Assembly (NCBI GenBank): GCA_903953985.1
Contig: CAJBLW010000282.1
Span: 1 to 7,380, forward strand
Length of the DNA stretch: 7,380 nt
Direction: 5' to 3'
Source: an uncultured Burkholderiales bacterium
GTDB lineage: Bacteria; Pseudomonadota; Gammaproteobacteria; Burkholderiales; Burkholderiaceae_C
A model generated the notes under the pieces. The model made no database searches and was not told where the DNA came from. It saw only the letters and a program-made list of their open reading frames with translations. Positions 1-6,700 of the stretch are shown here, one piece after another (position 1 is the first letter of the stretch; the number at the start of each line of letters is the position of its first letter). A program made the position numbers and the translations under genes.

Positions 1-648
<648 letters not shown>

Positions 649-654
649 GCCTGA

Positions 655-670
655 AGGTCTGCAAAGACCT
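655..670 (+). terminator. small hairpin just after rpoD, possible weak terminator
   Basis: AGGTCT (655-660) and AGACCT (665-670) form a perfect 6-bp stem with a GCAA (GNRA-type) loop, seven bases after the rpoD stop. What follows is not a clean T run (CTGGCAAATTGATCTG), so it could be a 3'-end stabilising hairpin or a weak terminator rather than a classical intrinsic one. Confidence 0.35.
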
Positions 671-741
671 CTGGCAAATTGATCTGTTCTTCAAGGCCCT
701 CAAACCAAATCTGAAGATCAAGACGTTTGTGGTCACCTCAG

Positions 742-777
742 TCAATGCGGTCCAAAATCATATTTGGACAACATTGA
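742..777. promoter_or_regulatory. 36-bp interrupted palindrome over the -35 box, candidate operator
   Basis: The left half is TCAATG (742-747), two bases, then GTCCAAA (750-756). The right half is TTTGGAC (763-769), two bases, then CATTGA (772-777). The two halves are exact reverse complements except for the two symmetric positions (CG versus AA), around a 6-base centre ATCATA. That is 13 matched pairs out of 15. It contains the -35 hexamer (765-770) and ends 9 bp before the -10 box, so a dimeric regulator bound here would contact or block RNA polymerase. It could also fold as an RNA hairpin if transcription reads through from rpoD, but no T run follows. The binding protein is unknown. Confidence 0.6.
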
Positions 778-792
778 TTCAACGGATATAAT
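765..792 (+). promoter_or_regulatory. sigma70 promoter of the exopolysaccharide operon
   Basis: TGGACA (765-770, 5 of 6 matches to TTGACA) is followed after 16 bp by a perfect TATAAT (787-792). Transcription would start near 798-800, giving a leader of about 25 bases. The first gene has a good Shine-Dalgarno AGGAG at 814-818, six bases before its ATG. The -35 half lies inside the palindrome at 742-777. Confidence 0.75.
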
Positions 793-824
793 TTTTAAAC
801 TCATTCAACCACCAGGAGCTTCAC

Positions 825-1148
825 ATGCGTACATTGATGACAACCTTTTTGGCACTGACGGTCGCTTATGCGCCTGCAGCCTTTGCACAACCAGCAACTC
901 CTGTGGCTGCAACAACAGGTGCGGCGAGCACTGGAGCTGCAACAACAAGTGCGGCCAGCACTGCAGCTGCAACAACAGGTGCGAGCGCCGCCGCTGGTGC
1001 TGCCGCTGGGGCCACTTCAGCTCTGGGCGCCGCCGTTGCTGCCGTTGGCACAGCAGGCCTGGTCGCTGGTGCTGTCGTGGCAGTCGCCGTTGTTGCGGAA
1101 GCCACCAAGTCTGACACGACCGGCACCACCACCGGTACAACCCGCTGA
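825..1148 (+). CDS. small secreted Ala/Thr-rich protein, YjbE/GfcA-like
   Basis: The 107-residue product starts at ATG 825, with AGGAG six bases upstream. Residues 1-21 form a signal peptide (n-region MRT, hydrophobic core, AFA then Q22). Residues 28-54 are a 10-residue repeat of the type AATTGAASTG. Residues 66-92 form a long Ala/Val/Gly hydrophobic segment that could span or pack into a membrane, followed by a polar Thr-rich tail (SDTTGTTTGTTR). Composition, size and position as first gene before a YjbF-like lipoprotein match YjbE and GfcA. These are small threonine-rich envelope proteins of unknown biochemical role that open the yjbEFGH and gfcABCD operons for extracellular polysaccharide or group 4 capsule production. 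Low-complexity sequence makes homology by residues weak, so the assignment leans on gene order. A terminator follows within 25 bases of its stop. Confidence 0.75.
   Translation: MRTLMTTFLALTVAYAPAAFAQPATPVAATTGAASTGAATTSAASTAAATTGASAAAGAAAGATSALGAAVAAVGTAGLVAGAVVAVAVVAEATKSDTTGTTTGTTR
906..986 (+). repeat. coding tandem repeat, 30-bp period, 2.7 copies
   Basis: Copies begin at 906, 936 and 966, each opening with GCTGCAACAACA. The second copy differs from the first at only a few bases, and the third breaks off after about 20. The period is 10 codons, so the protein repeats AATTGAASTG / AATTSAASTA / AATTGAS. The near-identity at DNA level, beyond what the amino acids require, suggests recent slippage duplication and possible copy-number variation between strains. 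Confidence 0.85.
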
Positions 1149-1153
1149 TTCAC

Positions 1154-1852
1154 TTGACTCAGCCCCGCCAAACGCTCCTGTGGGGGCGTTTTTTATTGCT
1201 GCCGCTGCTTGCGGCACTGCTTTTCCTCACTGGCTGCCAGCCTTTGCTCAAGCAGTTTGGCGCCACCGGTGAAACGCTGGGCTATGCCATCACCCCCCCA
1301 AAAAAATCGCAACTTGGGCCACTGGTGCCTGGTCACGAGTATTTGCTGGCCGAGGTCAACGGCAGGCAAGTCATTTTGGCACTGGGTCAGCGCAAAACCA
1401 CCCCCTCAGCAGACGGTGATGTGGTGGACGAATATTGGTACAGCGCCAGCCGTGAAATGATTCACCTCAGAAACGGCAGGCTGCACGTGATCATGGGCAT
1501 GCACACCGAATGGCGCGACAACCGCTCCACGCCACCTGCATGGTCGGCGCTGCAAGCGCAGGGGCAGGCTGCCCAATGGCAGCGCACCCGCGATGAAATG
1601 CCCTACTACCGTTTTGACATTCAAGATCGCATCCGCACGCAGGCTCTGGCCCATCCACCGGGTGCAGTCCCAGAGGGGCTGCCCACACAGGGCCACGCCA
1701 TTCGCTGGGCTCAAGACCACATCGAGACCACCACGCCCAAAGGCTATCGCTGGGTTTACACACAAAACTTTGCACTGGCAGCCAACCAAGTGATCTACAG
1801 CGAACAATGCATCTCCCCTGAACTGTGCCTGCGCCTGCAACGCAAATACTGA
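1154..1852 (+). CDS. YjbF/GfcB-family exopolysaccharide lipoprotein
   Basis: The 232-residue product has an N-terminal lipoprotein signal (MTQPRQTLLWGR, a Leu-rich core, then the lipobox LTGC with lipidated Cys28). Residue +2 is Gln, not Asp, so outer-membrane sorting is expected. The mature part contains GHEYLLAEVNGRQVILALG, a central RNGRLHVIMGM segment and a late WVYTQNFAL...QVIYSEQ block. These fit the YjbF/GfcB group 4 capsule lipoprotein family (about 210 residues in E. coli), whose exact role in export is not known. Cys219 and Cys225 near the C-terminus could form a disulfide. The first usable start is TTG 1154, five bases after the upstream stop and without a clear Shine-Dalgarno. TTG 1196 would leave a signal peptide without positive charge, so 1154 is preferred. 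An intrinsic terminator lies over codons 6 to 14. Confidence 0.85.
   Translation: MTQPRQTLLWGRFLLLPLLAALLFLTGCQPLLKQFGATGETLGYAITPPKKSQLGPLVPGHEYLLAEVNGRQVILALGQRKTTPSADGDVVDEYWYSASREMIHLRNGRLHVIMGMHTEWRDNRSTPPAWSALQAQGQAAQWQRTRDEMPYYRFDIQDRIRTQALAHPPGAVPEGLPTQGHAIRWAQDHIETTTPKGYRWVYTQNFALAANQVIYSEQCISPELCLRLQRKY
1171..1194 (+). terminator. intrinsic terminator after the YjbE-like gene, inside the start of the lipoprotein gene
   Basis: AACGCTCC (1171-1178) pairs with GGGGCGTT (1183-1190) across a TGTG loop, giving 8 pairs including one T.G wobble. The descending arm runs into a T tract at 1189-1194. It lies 23 bases after the upstream stop codon, the usual place for a terminator. It also encodes part of the signal peptide of the next protein if that begins at TTG 1154, so it would act as a partial terminator or attenuator within the operon. 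Confidence 0.8.
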
Positions 1853-1885
1853 GCTGCATCCCCAGGTGACCATCACAGCGCCCCC

Positions 1886-4837
1886 ATGCCCATCCCACAC
1901 GCCATTTCAAACCGCTCGCCGATGCAAAACCTGGCACGCACAGCCACCCAAACATGGGCATTGAGCCTCATGGCGGGTTCAGCGGGCATGGTGGTGGCCC
2001 AGACCGCCTCCACCGAAATCCAGCCCACGGTTCACCCCATTGCCCAAACACAGCGACTGACCGAATGGTTGCGCAGCAACGCCGACACAGCCGACCAGGT
2101 CTACCCTCTGGCCACCGCATGGACCACACCCGAAGAAAAGCGCCACCAAACCCAGGCCCACCAAGAACTGCTGCAAAAACTGCAGCAAACCCTGCAAAGC
2201 CCGAGCAACAACCCCCTGCTGGTCTGGATGCAAGACCAAGCGCCCACGGGCCGCATGCGCTTGCCTGCGGTTCAAATGGATTGGCTCGACGCCAACCCCC
2301 AACGCACCCCCATCTTGCAGCCCGGCGATACGCTCACCACGGTCACGCGCTCCGGTCACGTCAGTTTGCTCAGGGCTGACGGACAGGGTTGCAAAATGCC
2401 GCACCAAACCGGCTGGGCGCCGCATGATTATTGGCACGCCTGCCCCGCCACGGCACCACTGGCAGACCAAACGCTTTGGGTGATACAACCCAACGGCCGG
2501 GTGCAAACCACCAGTGCCGCCCACTGGAACCCGATGCGCCAACCCGAACTGGCCCCGCACGCCCTGTTGTGGACCGGCTGGCCCCAAGGCAGCCTGAAAC
2601 CCGGCACCCCAGAAAGCACCCGGGAACAACTCAACATGGCCACGGCCCAATGGCTGGCCCACCGCACAGACGGCCTGGCCAGCTGGACCAACCGCTGGCC
2701 CGTCACCCAGACGCCACCACAGCCCCGCCAGACCAAACCCGTCACACAAGACTGGACGGGACTGCAAGGTCCTCGTTTCGACCCGGTTCCAAGCGCCAGC
2801 AATTGGGGCGTCGTTGGCCTCATGCAAACCCCCACCGCCCGCATGCGTCCGGCAGGATCGTTCGGGCTCAATTACCACCGCACATCCCCCTACAGCATGA
2901 TCAACGTCATGCTGCAACCCCTGGACGGGGTGGAAGCCGGGTTCCGTTACACCGATATTGCCAACCGCATGTACGGCCCTACCGACCTGAGCGGATCACA
3001 AAGCGCTAAAGACAAAAGCTTTGAAATCAAAGCCCGTTTGTGGAACGAATCGGCCTGGCTGCCCGCCGTCTCTGCAGGCATTCGCGACCTGGGTGGCACC
3101 GGTTTGTTTGGCTCTGAATACTTGGTGGGCAGCAAACGCTGGGGGCGTCTTGATTTCAGCCTGGGCATGGCCTGGGGCCATTTGGGCAGCCGGCAAAACC
3201 TGGCCAATCCGCTCAGCGTGGTCAGCTCACGCTTTGACCAAAGACAAAACGATGTAGGCTCCGGCGGCACCGTGAGCACCCAATCGTTTTTCAGGGGCCG
3301 CACCGCCCTCTTTGGGGGTGTTGAATACCAAAGCCCCTGGGGCCCCGTGCTCAAGGCCGAATACGACAGCAACAACTACCAGCACGAACCCTTCGCCAAC
3401 ACCCAGGCACAAAAGTCCCCGATCAACCTGGGCCTGGTTTACCGCTTGGCCCCGGGTCTTGATTTGTCTCTGGGCCGCGAACGGGGCACCACCTGGTCGG
3501 TCGGCTTCACGCTTTACACCGACCTGTCGCGTCTGGCCATTCCCAAGTTGACCGACACGCCGGCGCCACCCGTCGCACTGCAAGCCCCGTCCGCAGCGCC
3601 GCATTGGCTAAAAACTGGGCAAGACATTCAAGCCCTGACCCAATGGCAAGTCCAGCAAATCCAGCGCCAAGACAACACACTGATCCTTGACCTGACGGAA
3701 TCTGACACGGCCTACCATACGCCGCGCATCAACAAAGCCATGGCCGTGCTGCAGCGCGATGCCCCAGCCGACATCACACACATCGAACTGCGCCACCGCG
3801 CTTTGGGCGATGTCCTTACCGTGGACCACATCGACCGTGAGGCCTGGCTGCAACCCTTTGCACAACCTGCACGCACCAGCACACCCGCACCGGCGGTCAC
3901 GCACAGCTATCCGCCAGCGCACAGCCTGGCGCCAGGCAACACCCTGCAGGCCAACGCGCCAAAACCCTACAGCCTCACGCCGGGCATCCACCTCAATCAG
4001 TCCATAGGCGGCCCCGACGCCTTTGTGCTTTATCAGCTCAATTTAAAGCTCAACGGTCAGTTGGCGCTGCCGGCCGATGTGCAACTGAGCGGCAGCCTCA
4101 ATGCCGGCCTGCTCAACAACTACGACCGTTTCAAATACACAGCCCCCTCGGACCTGCCCCGGGTACGCACCTATATGCGCGAATACCTGACCGAGTCCAG
4201 GATCACCCTCCCCAACCTGTACCTGAGCCGCGTCCAAAGACTCTCCACACACTGGACCAGCGCCGTCTATGCGGGCTATCTGGAAAGCATGTTTGGGGGT
4301 GTGGGCGGTGAAGTGCTCTACCGCCAACCCGGCAGCCGCTGGGCAGCGGGGCTGGACATCAACCAAGTCAAGCAACGAGACTTTGCGCAAGACTTTTCAT
4401 TCAGAGACTACAAAGCCAAAACTGGGCATGCCAGCCTTTACTGGCAAACGCCATGGCAAGACGTCAACATAGCCCTCAACGTGGGGCAATATCTGGCAAA
4501 AGACCGCGGCATGACCCTGTCCCTGAGCCGAACCTTTGACAACGGCGTGACCATGGGCGCCTTTGCAACCAAAACGAATGTCTCTGCAGCGCAGTTTGGC
4601 GAAGGCTCTTTCAATAAAGGCGTTTTCTGGTCCATTCCGTTTGACGCCCTCATGACCAGCTCGAGCCGCCAAACCGCCTACTTCAACTGGACCCCCTTGA
4701 CCCGCGACGGTGGCGCCATGTTGAACCGACCCGTACAACTGATGAACGCCACACGCCTGCTCGACCCCCGAATGCTCACCCAGCGCCCCGCCGAATTCCC
4801 AGAAGACCAACGCATCCCGGATGACCGCAAACACTGA
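1886..4837 (+). CDS. GfcC-GfcD (YjbG-YjbH) fusion: exopolysaccharide outer-membrane beta-barrel protein
   Basis: The 983-residue product has four parts. (1) A Sec signal with its core near residues 23-39, ending VVA before Gln. (2) Residues 45-250, GfcC-like: LATAWTTPEEKRH, the TGRMR turn at 121-125, NPQRTPILQPGD, then WVIQPNGRVQ at 198-207 and HWN at 213-215. (3) Residues 300-552, YjbH-like barrel: SNWGVVGLMQTPTARM, VEAGFRYTDI, KDKSFEIKARL and the GTGLFGSEYL block. (4) A periplasm-type segment at 553-695, then a second barrel-like half from 696, with the late motif WTPLTRDGGAML. The length is close to the sum of E. coli YjbG (about 245) and YjbH (about 698). YjbH-type proteins sit in the outer membrane and GfcC is periplasmic, so the fusion should tether them. 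There is no lipobox. ATG 1886 is used, but ATG 1922 gives a more compact signal peptide; neither has a good Shine-Dalgarno. Confidence 0.88.
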   Translation: MPIPHAISNRSPMQNLARTATQTWALSLMAGSAGMVVAQTASTEIQPTVHPIAQTQRLTEWLRSNADTADQVYPLATAWTTPEEKRHQTQAHQELLQKLQQTLQSPSNNPLLVWMQDQAPTGRMRLPAVQMDWLDANPQRTPILQPGDTLTTVTRSGHVSLLRADGQGCKMPHQTGWAPHDYWHACPATAPLADQTLWVIQPNGRVQTTSAAHWNPMRQPELAPHALLWTGWPQGSLKPGTPESTREQLNMATAQWLAHRTDGLASWTNRWPVTQTPPQPRQTKPVTQDWTGLQGPRFDPVPSASNWGVVGLMQTPTARMRPAGSFGLNYHRTSPYSMINVMLQPLDGVEAGFRYTDIANRMYGPTDLSGSQSAKDKSFEIKARLWNESAWLPAVSAGIRDLGGTGLFGSEYLVGSKRWGRLDFSLGMAWGHLGSRQNLANPLSVVSSRFDQRQNDVGSGGTVSTQSFFRGRTALFGGVEYQSPWGPVLKAEYDSNNYQHEPFANTQAQKSPINLGLVYRLAPGLDLSLGRERGTTWSVGFTLYTDLSRLAIPKLTDTPAPPVALQAPSAAPHWLKTGQDIQALTQWQVQQIQRQDNTLILDLTESDTAYHTPRINKAMAVLQRDAPADITHIELRHRALGDVLTVDHIDREAWLQPFAQPARTSTPAPAVTHSYPPAHSLAPGNTLQANAPKPYSLTPGIHLNQSIGGPDAFVLYQLNLKLNGQLALPADVQLSGSLNAGLLNNYDRFKYTAPSDLPRVRTYMREYLTESRITLPNLYLSRVQRLSTHWTSAVYAGYLESMFGGVGGEVLYRQPGSRWAAGLDINQVKQRDFAQDFSFRDYKAKTGHASLYWQTPWQDVNIALNVGQYLAKDRGMTLSLSRTFDNGVTMGAFATKTNVSAAQFGEGSFNKGVFWSIPFDALMTSSSRQTAYFNWTPLTRDGGAMLNRPVQLMNATRLLDPRMLTQRPAEFPEDQRIPDDRKH

Positions 4838-4875
4838 CCTTTTGCACCAGGGTCAAACCCACAGGCCACCCCACT

Positions 4876-4899
4876 AAAAACGCCGCCAATGTTGGCAGC
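4876..4899 (-). terminator. minus-strand intrinsic terminator convergent with the fusion gene
   Basis: Read on the minus strand, GCTGCC (4899-4894) and GGCGGC (4888 to 4883 region) form a 6-pair stem with one wobble around AACATT, followed by G and five T (4880-4876). It would stop minus-strand transcripts coming from the VanZ-like gene before they run into the 3' end of the fusion gene. No matching T run exists on the plus strand, and I see no clear plus-strand terminator for the operon. Confidence 0.5.
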
Positions 4900-5045
4900 C
4901 CATTGAGGCAGGTGGACTCAAGCTCATACAACCGGCTCCCCCACACCCAAGCATGGGCCACGATGGTGGCCCGGTCTGAGTAGCGCGGCTGCCAAACTGG
5001 CTTTTCTCGAAAATGACTGGCGTCAGCCCTAGGCGGATTGGCGGT

Positions 5046-5092
5046 CAAAACAATTGGGATCTGACCCCAATTTATTATGACCCCAATTTATT
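5046..5092 (-). repeat. hairpin repeat copy A, possible minus-strand terminator
   Basis: On the plus strand, AATTGGG (5052-5058) and CCCAATT (5066-5072) form a 7-bp stem around ATCTGAC. A second direct copy of ACCCCAATTTAT follows (5080-5091). On the minus strand the hairpin is followed by G and four T (5050-5047), 39 bases past the stop of the VanZ-like gene. The two upstream arms can compete for the single complementary arm. It matches copy B at 6166-6209 in the same orientation. Confidence 0.75.
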
Positions 5093-5110
5093 CCTCCCCC
5101 ACTTTTTGAC

Positions 5111-5455
5111 TCACCACCGCTGCACCCCGCGAACCAGCAACCAAGCCCCCGCCACCCCCACGGTATCCGCCGCCAGGTCGGACCATTCGGCAAAGCGCCA
5201 GCCCACGGCCCACTGGGCCAGTTCAATGGCCGCGCCGTACGCGATCATGCCGATGACCACCCGCGCAGAGGCCCCGGGCCACAGCAGCAATGCGCCACCA
5301 GTCAGCACCACAAAAGCAACAACATGTTGCGCTTTGTCCCACCAGTCAAAAACCGGCAATTGCAAATGCTGCACGGGCAACAAGGCCAGCACCATGACGG
5401 CCCCCATGGCCAGGGCCCAAATAACAAAAGTAATTTTATTAACCTGCATCAACAT
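5111..5455 (-). CDS. VanZ-like small membrane protein
   Basis: The product has 114 residues from ATG 5455, or 112 from ATG 5449. The second start is better placed behind GGA with a 6-base spacing. Four hydrophobic segments are visible, near residues 8-27, 44-59, 64-82 and 94-108. Conserved polar residues match the VanZ-like family: D40-K-x-x-H44-x-x-x-F48 before the second segment, E78 and Q81 at the end of the third, and the W91-x-D93-x-x-x-D97-x-x-G100 motif in the fourth. VanZ was named for low-level teicoplanin resistance, but most family members are of unknown function. Many lie beside cell-envelope or exopolysaccharide genes, which suits this context. It diverges from the antiterminator gene across a 118-bp AT-rich spacer and is followed by repeat copy A. 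Confidence 0.85.
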   Translation of the reverse strand: MLMQVNKITFVIWALAMGAVMVLALLPVQHLQLPVFDWWDKAQHVVAFVVLTGGALLLWPGASARVVIGMIAYGAAIELAQWAVGWRFAEWSDLAADTVGVAGAWLLVRGVQRW

Positions 5456-5573
5456 TCCAATACGACAAATCAGTCAAAGTCTGCCTTGCTTGAAGAAAAT
5501 ACATTACCAGGTGGCGATCATTTACTTACAAAAAAGTGTATGATTTTTTACGTAGATAAAAAAAACACTCAAT
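5456..5573. promoter_or_regulatory. AT-rich divergent spacer with candidate promoters
   Basis: This spacer is clearly more AT-rich than its surroundings. For the minus-strand VanZ-like gene, TTGTAA (5531-5526) and GGTAAT (5508-5503) are separated by 17 bp, a moderate sigma70 match. For the plus-strand antiterminator gene, TATGAT (5539-5544) could be a -10 box, but no acceptable -35 lies at the right distance, and no Shine-Dalgarno precedes ATG 5574. Base-composition contrast may mark a horizontally acquired segment or simply a promoter region. Confidence 0.35.
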
Positions 5574-6071
5574 ATGCACAACTGGCACCTGATTCACACC
5601 AAAATTCGCCAAGAACGCACTGCGTTGGAGAATTTGGAAATCCAAGGCTTTGAATGTTTCTTACCCCTCATGCGCGCAGAAAAGCTGCGTCGCGGGGCTT
5701 TGCAAATTGTGCAAGAAGCGCTGTTTCCGCGCTACCTGTTCATCCGATTAGGCACCGGTCTTGAATCGCAAAGTTGGGCCCCCATTCGGTCTACTACGGG
5801 CGTCAGCCGCTTGGTCACCTTTGGGCAAATTCCCGCCAAAATCGATGACGAATTGGTCACAGCGCTGCGGTCAAAAAGTAACAGTACCCAAGTGGTGCTG
5901 CGCCACTTCGAGCCTGGTGAGCCAGTGGTGGTGACTGAAGGCCCGTTTGTGGGTGTGGAGGCCATCTACCACATGGCCGATGCAGAAGGCCGGGTGATGG
6001 TGCTGCTCAATATCTTGAGCAAACAAGTCAAAATGTCGGTGCCGCCGGCCAGCATCCGAAAGGTCAACTGA
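5574..6071 (+). CDS. RfaH/NusG-type transcription antitermination protein
   Basis: The 165-residue product shows the NGN domain at about 1-105: W4-H-L-I-H-T-K10 and E14, then NLEIQGFECFLP (20-31). The hallmark F51-P-R-Y-L-F-I57 follows, with TTGVSRLVTFGQIPAKI (74-90) after it. A KOW domain follows from about 113 (FEPGEPVVVTEGPF, then RVMVLLNIL). General NusG is usually about 180 residues and sits beside secE and the L11 genes. This one is shorter, stands alone and has the QGFE-CFLP pattern of RfaH-like specialised paralogs. Such proteins travel with RNA polymerase, suppress termination and commonly serve long polysaccharide or secretion operons. The target is not shown by sequence. The adjacent exopolysaccharide operon, with its internal terminator, is a reasonable candidate, as are genes outside the window. 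I see no canonical ops element in the operon leader. No Shine-Dalgarno is evident. Confidence 0.9.
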   Translation: MHNWHLIHTKIRQERTALENLEIQGFECFLPLMRAEKLRRGALQIVQEALFPRYLFIRLGTGLESQSWAPIRSTTGVSRLVTFGQIPAKIDDELVTALRSKSNSTQVVLRHFEPGEPVVVTEGPFVGVEAIYHMADAEGRVMVLLNILSKQVKMSVPPASIRKVN

Positions 6072-6140
6072 GTTCTGCCACAAGGTCGGTGGATCAGATT
6101 TTGGCCACGCTTTGCGGCCCCCCGCCCCACCAACGAACAA

Positions 6141-6156
6141 GGAGCCCGAAGGCTCC
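6141..6156. terminator. GGAGCC hairpin between convergent genes
   Basis: GGAGCC (6141-6146) and GGCTCC (6151-6156) form a perfect 6-bp stem. The loop is CGAA on the plus strand and the very stable C(TTCG)G tetraloop on the minus strand, where TTGTTCGTT follows. It sits between the convergent antiterminator and HEPN genes and may end either transcript, more likely the minus-strand one. A near-identical hairpin lies at 7366-7380. Confidence 0.5.
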
Positions 6157-6165
6157 CTGAACATC

Positions 6166-6209
6166 AAAAACAATCGGGATCTGACCCCGATTTATGACCC
6201 CGATTTAGA
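6166..6209 (-). repeat. hairpin repeat copy B, possible minus-strand terminator
   Basis: AATCGGG (6172-6178) and CCCGATT (6186-6192) pair around ATCTGAC, the same loop as copy A. A second direct ACCCCGATTTA follows (6198-6208). Compared with copy A, all three arms carry C or G instead of T or A at the matching position, so pairing is kept, and copy A has three extra bases between the direct units. On the minus strand the stem is followed by G and five T (6170-6166), 74 bases past the HEPN stop. Confidence 0.75.
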
Positions 6210-6265
6210 CGTTCCTGCAAAACCGAACCAACCTTATCAATTTGCGCTAAGTGCAATCCGCGCAC

Positions 6266-6700
6266 TCACTGAACGCTCAACTTCTGGTTTGCCAAGGCCA
6301 ACAACGCGCCGGCTTGCTCGATGCACTCCCTCAACAGACTGTCTGTGACAAGCTCTCCATCGTAGTCGGTCAAGTTTCTCTGTTTGCGCAGGCTGTCCAA
6401 AATTCGAACCGTCGTTGGATCAACGCTCAGCGTATGGACCAGACACTGCAGTGTGGTCTGGTGATGACCCGGCTTGCTCGTGGAGGTTCTGTAGCCGCGC
6501 TTCAACAAAGCAGCATCTGCGACTGCTCGAATTGCGGTGTAAGCGCAATCAAAGCGTGTTTCCATGCTGTTGTCTTGGCGCATGGCATCTTCCAAACGGC
6601 TTTGAGCCACGTGCAACATCTTTTGCAGCAGCACTTCCGAAAACGGCACAGGGTCCAGAAGACCGATGCGCGCCAGATTGGCCAATGGTTCAGAGTTCAT
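6266..6700 (-). CDS. HEPN-domain protein, putative toxin of an MNT-HEPN module
   Basis: The 144-residue, mostly helical product starts at ATG 6700, inside the end of the upstream gene (11-base overlap), so translation is probably coupled. Helices are predicted around residues 19-42, 46-69, 80-91 and 94-108, as in small HEPN proteins. The functional signature falls in SLRKQRNLTDYDGEL: Arg108-Asn109, then Asp112-Tyr113. HEPN toxins typically carry RX4-6H and act as RNases. Here the histidine is missing and Tyr occupies the end of the motif, a pattern I associate with the more divergent HEPN families (for example SAV_6107-like), so RNase activity cannot be assumed. Pairing with a nucleotidyltransferase gene is the main contextual support. 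In the studied HepT-MntA pair, the nucleotidyltransferase neutralises HepT by adding AMP to a Tyr of the same motif; Tyr113 would be the candidate here, by inference. Confidence 0.75.
   Translation of the reverse strand: MNSEPLANLARIGLLDPVPFSEVLLQKMLHVAQSRLEDAMRQDNSMETRFDCAYTAIRAVADAALLKRGYRTSTSKPGHHQTTLQCLVHTLSVDPTTVRILDSLRKQRNLTDYDGELVTDSLLRECIEQAGALLALANQKLSVQ

Noticed and set aside
649..764. Search for a tRNA or small RNA gene after rpoD
   Set aside because: No cloverleaf or tRNA landmarks are present. Only a short hairpin and the promoter-proximal palindrome can be supported.
906..986. Regular 30-bp repeats considered as a CRISPR array
   Set aside because: The units are directly adjacent with no spacers and keep an open reading frame, so they are coding tandem repeats.
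805..1272. Several overlapping open frames on both strands around the YjbE-like gene
   Set aside because: They arise from the repetitive Ala/Thr codons. Only the frame at 825-1148 has a Shine-Dalgarno, a signal peptide and a promoter at the right distance.
1979..2917. Long antisense open frame (312 codons) opposite the fusion gene
   Set aside because: It is a by-product of codon bias in the GC-rich plus-strand gene, with Cys/Gly/Trp-rich low-quality sequence and no domain. The plus-strand frame has clear family motifs.
4776..5048. Minus-strand open frame of 90 codons (TTG start) between the VanZ-like gene and the fusion gene
   Set aside because: It runs through a probable minus-strand terminator at 4876-4899 and 62 bases into the antisense of the fusion gene. 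It begins at the edge of repeat copy A, has no good start and matches no family I recognise. It could be a gene remnant, but I cannot support it as a CDS.
5013..5543. Plus-strand open frame of 176 codons opposite the VanZ-like gene
   Set aside because: It is a shadow of the minus-strand gene, which has four membrane segments and the conserved VanZ residues; this frame has none.
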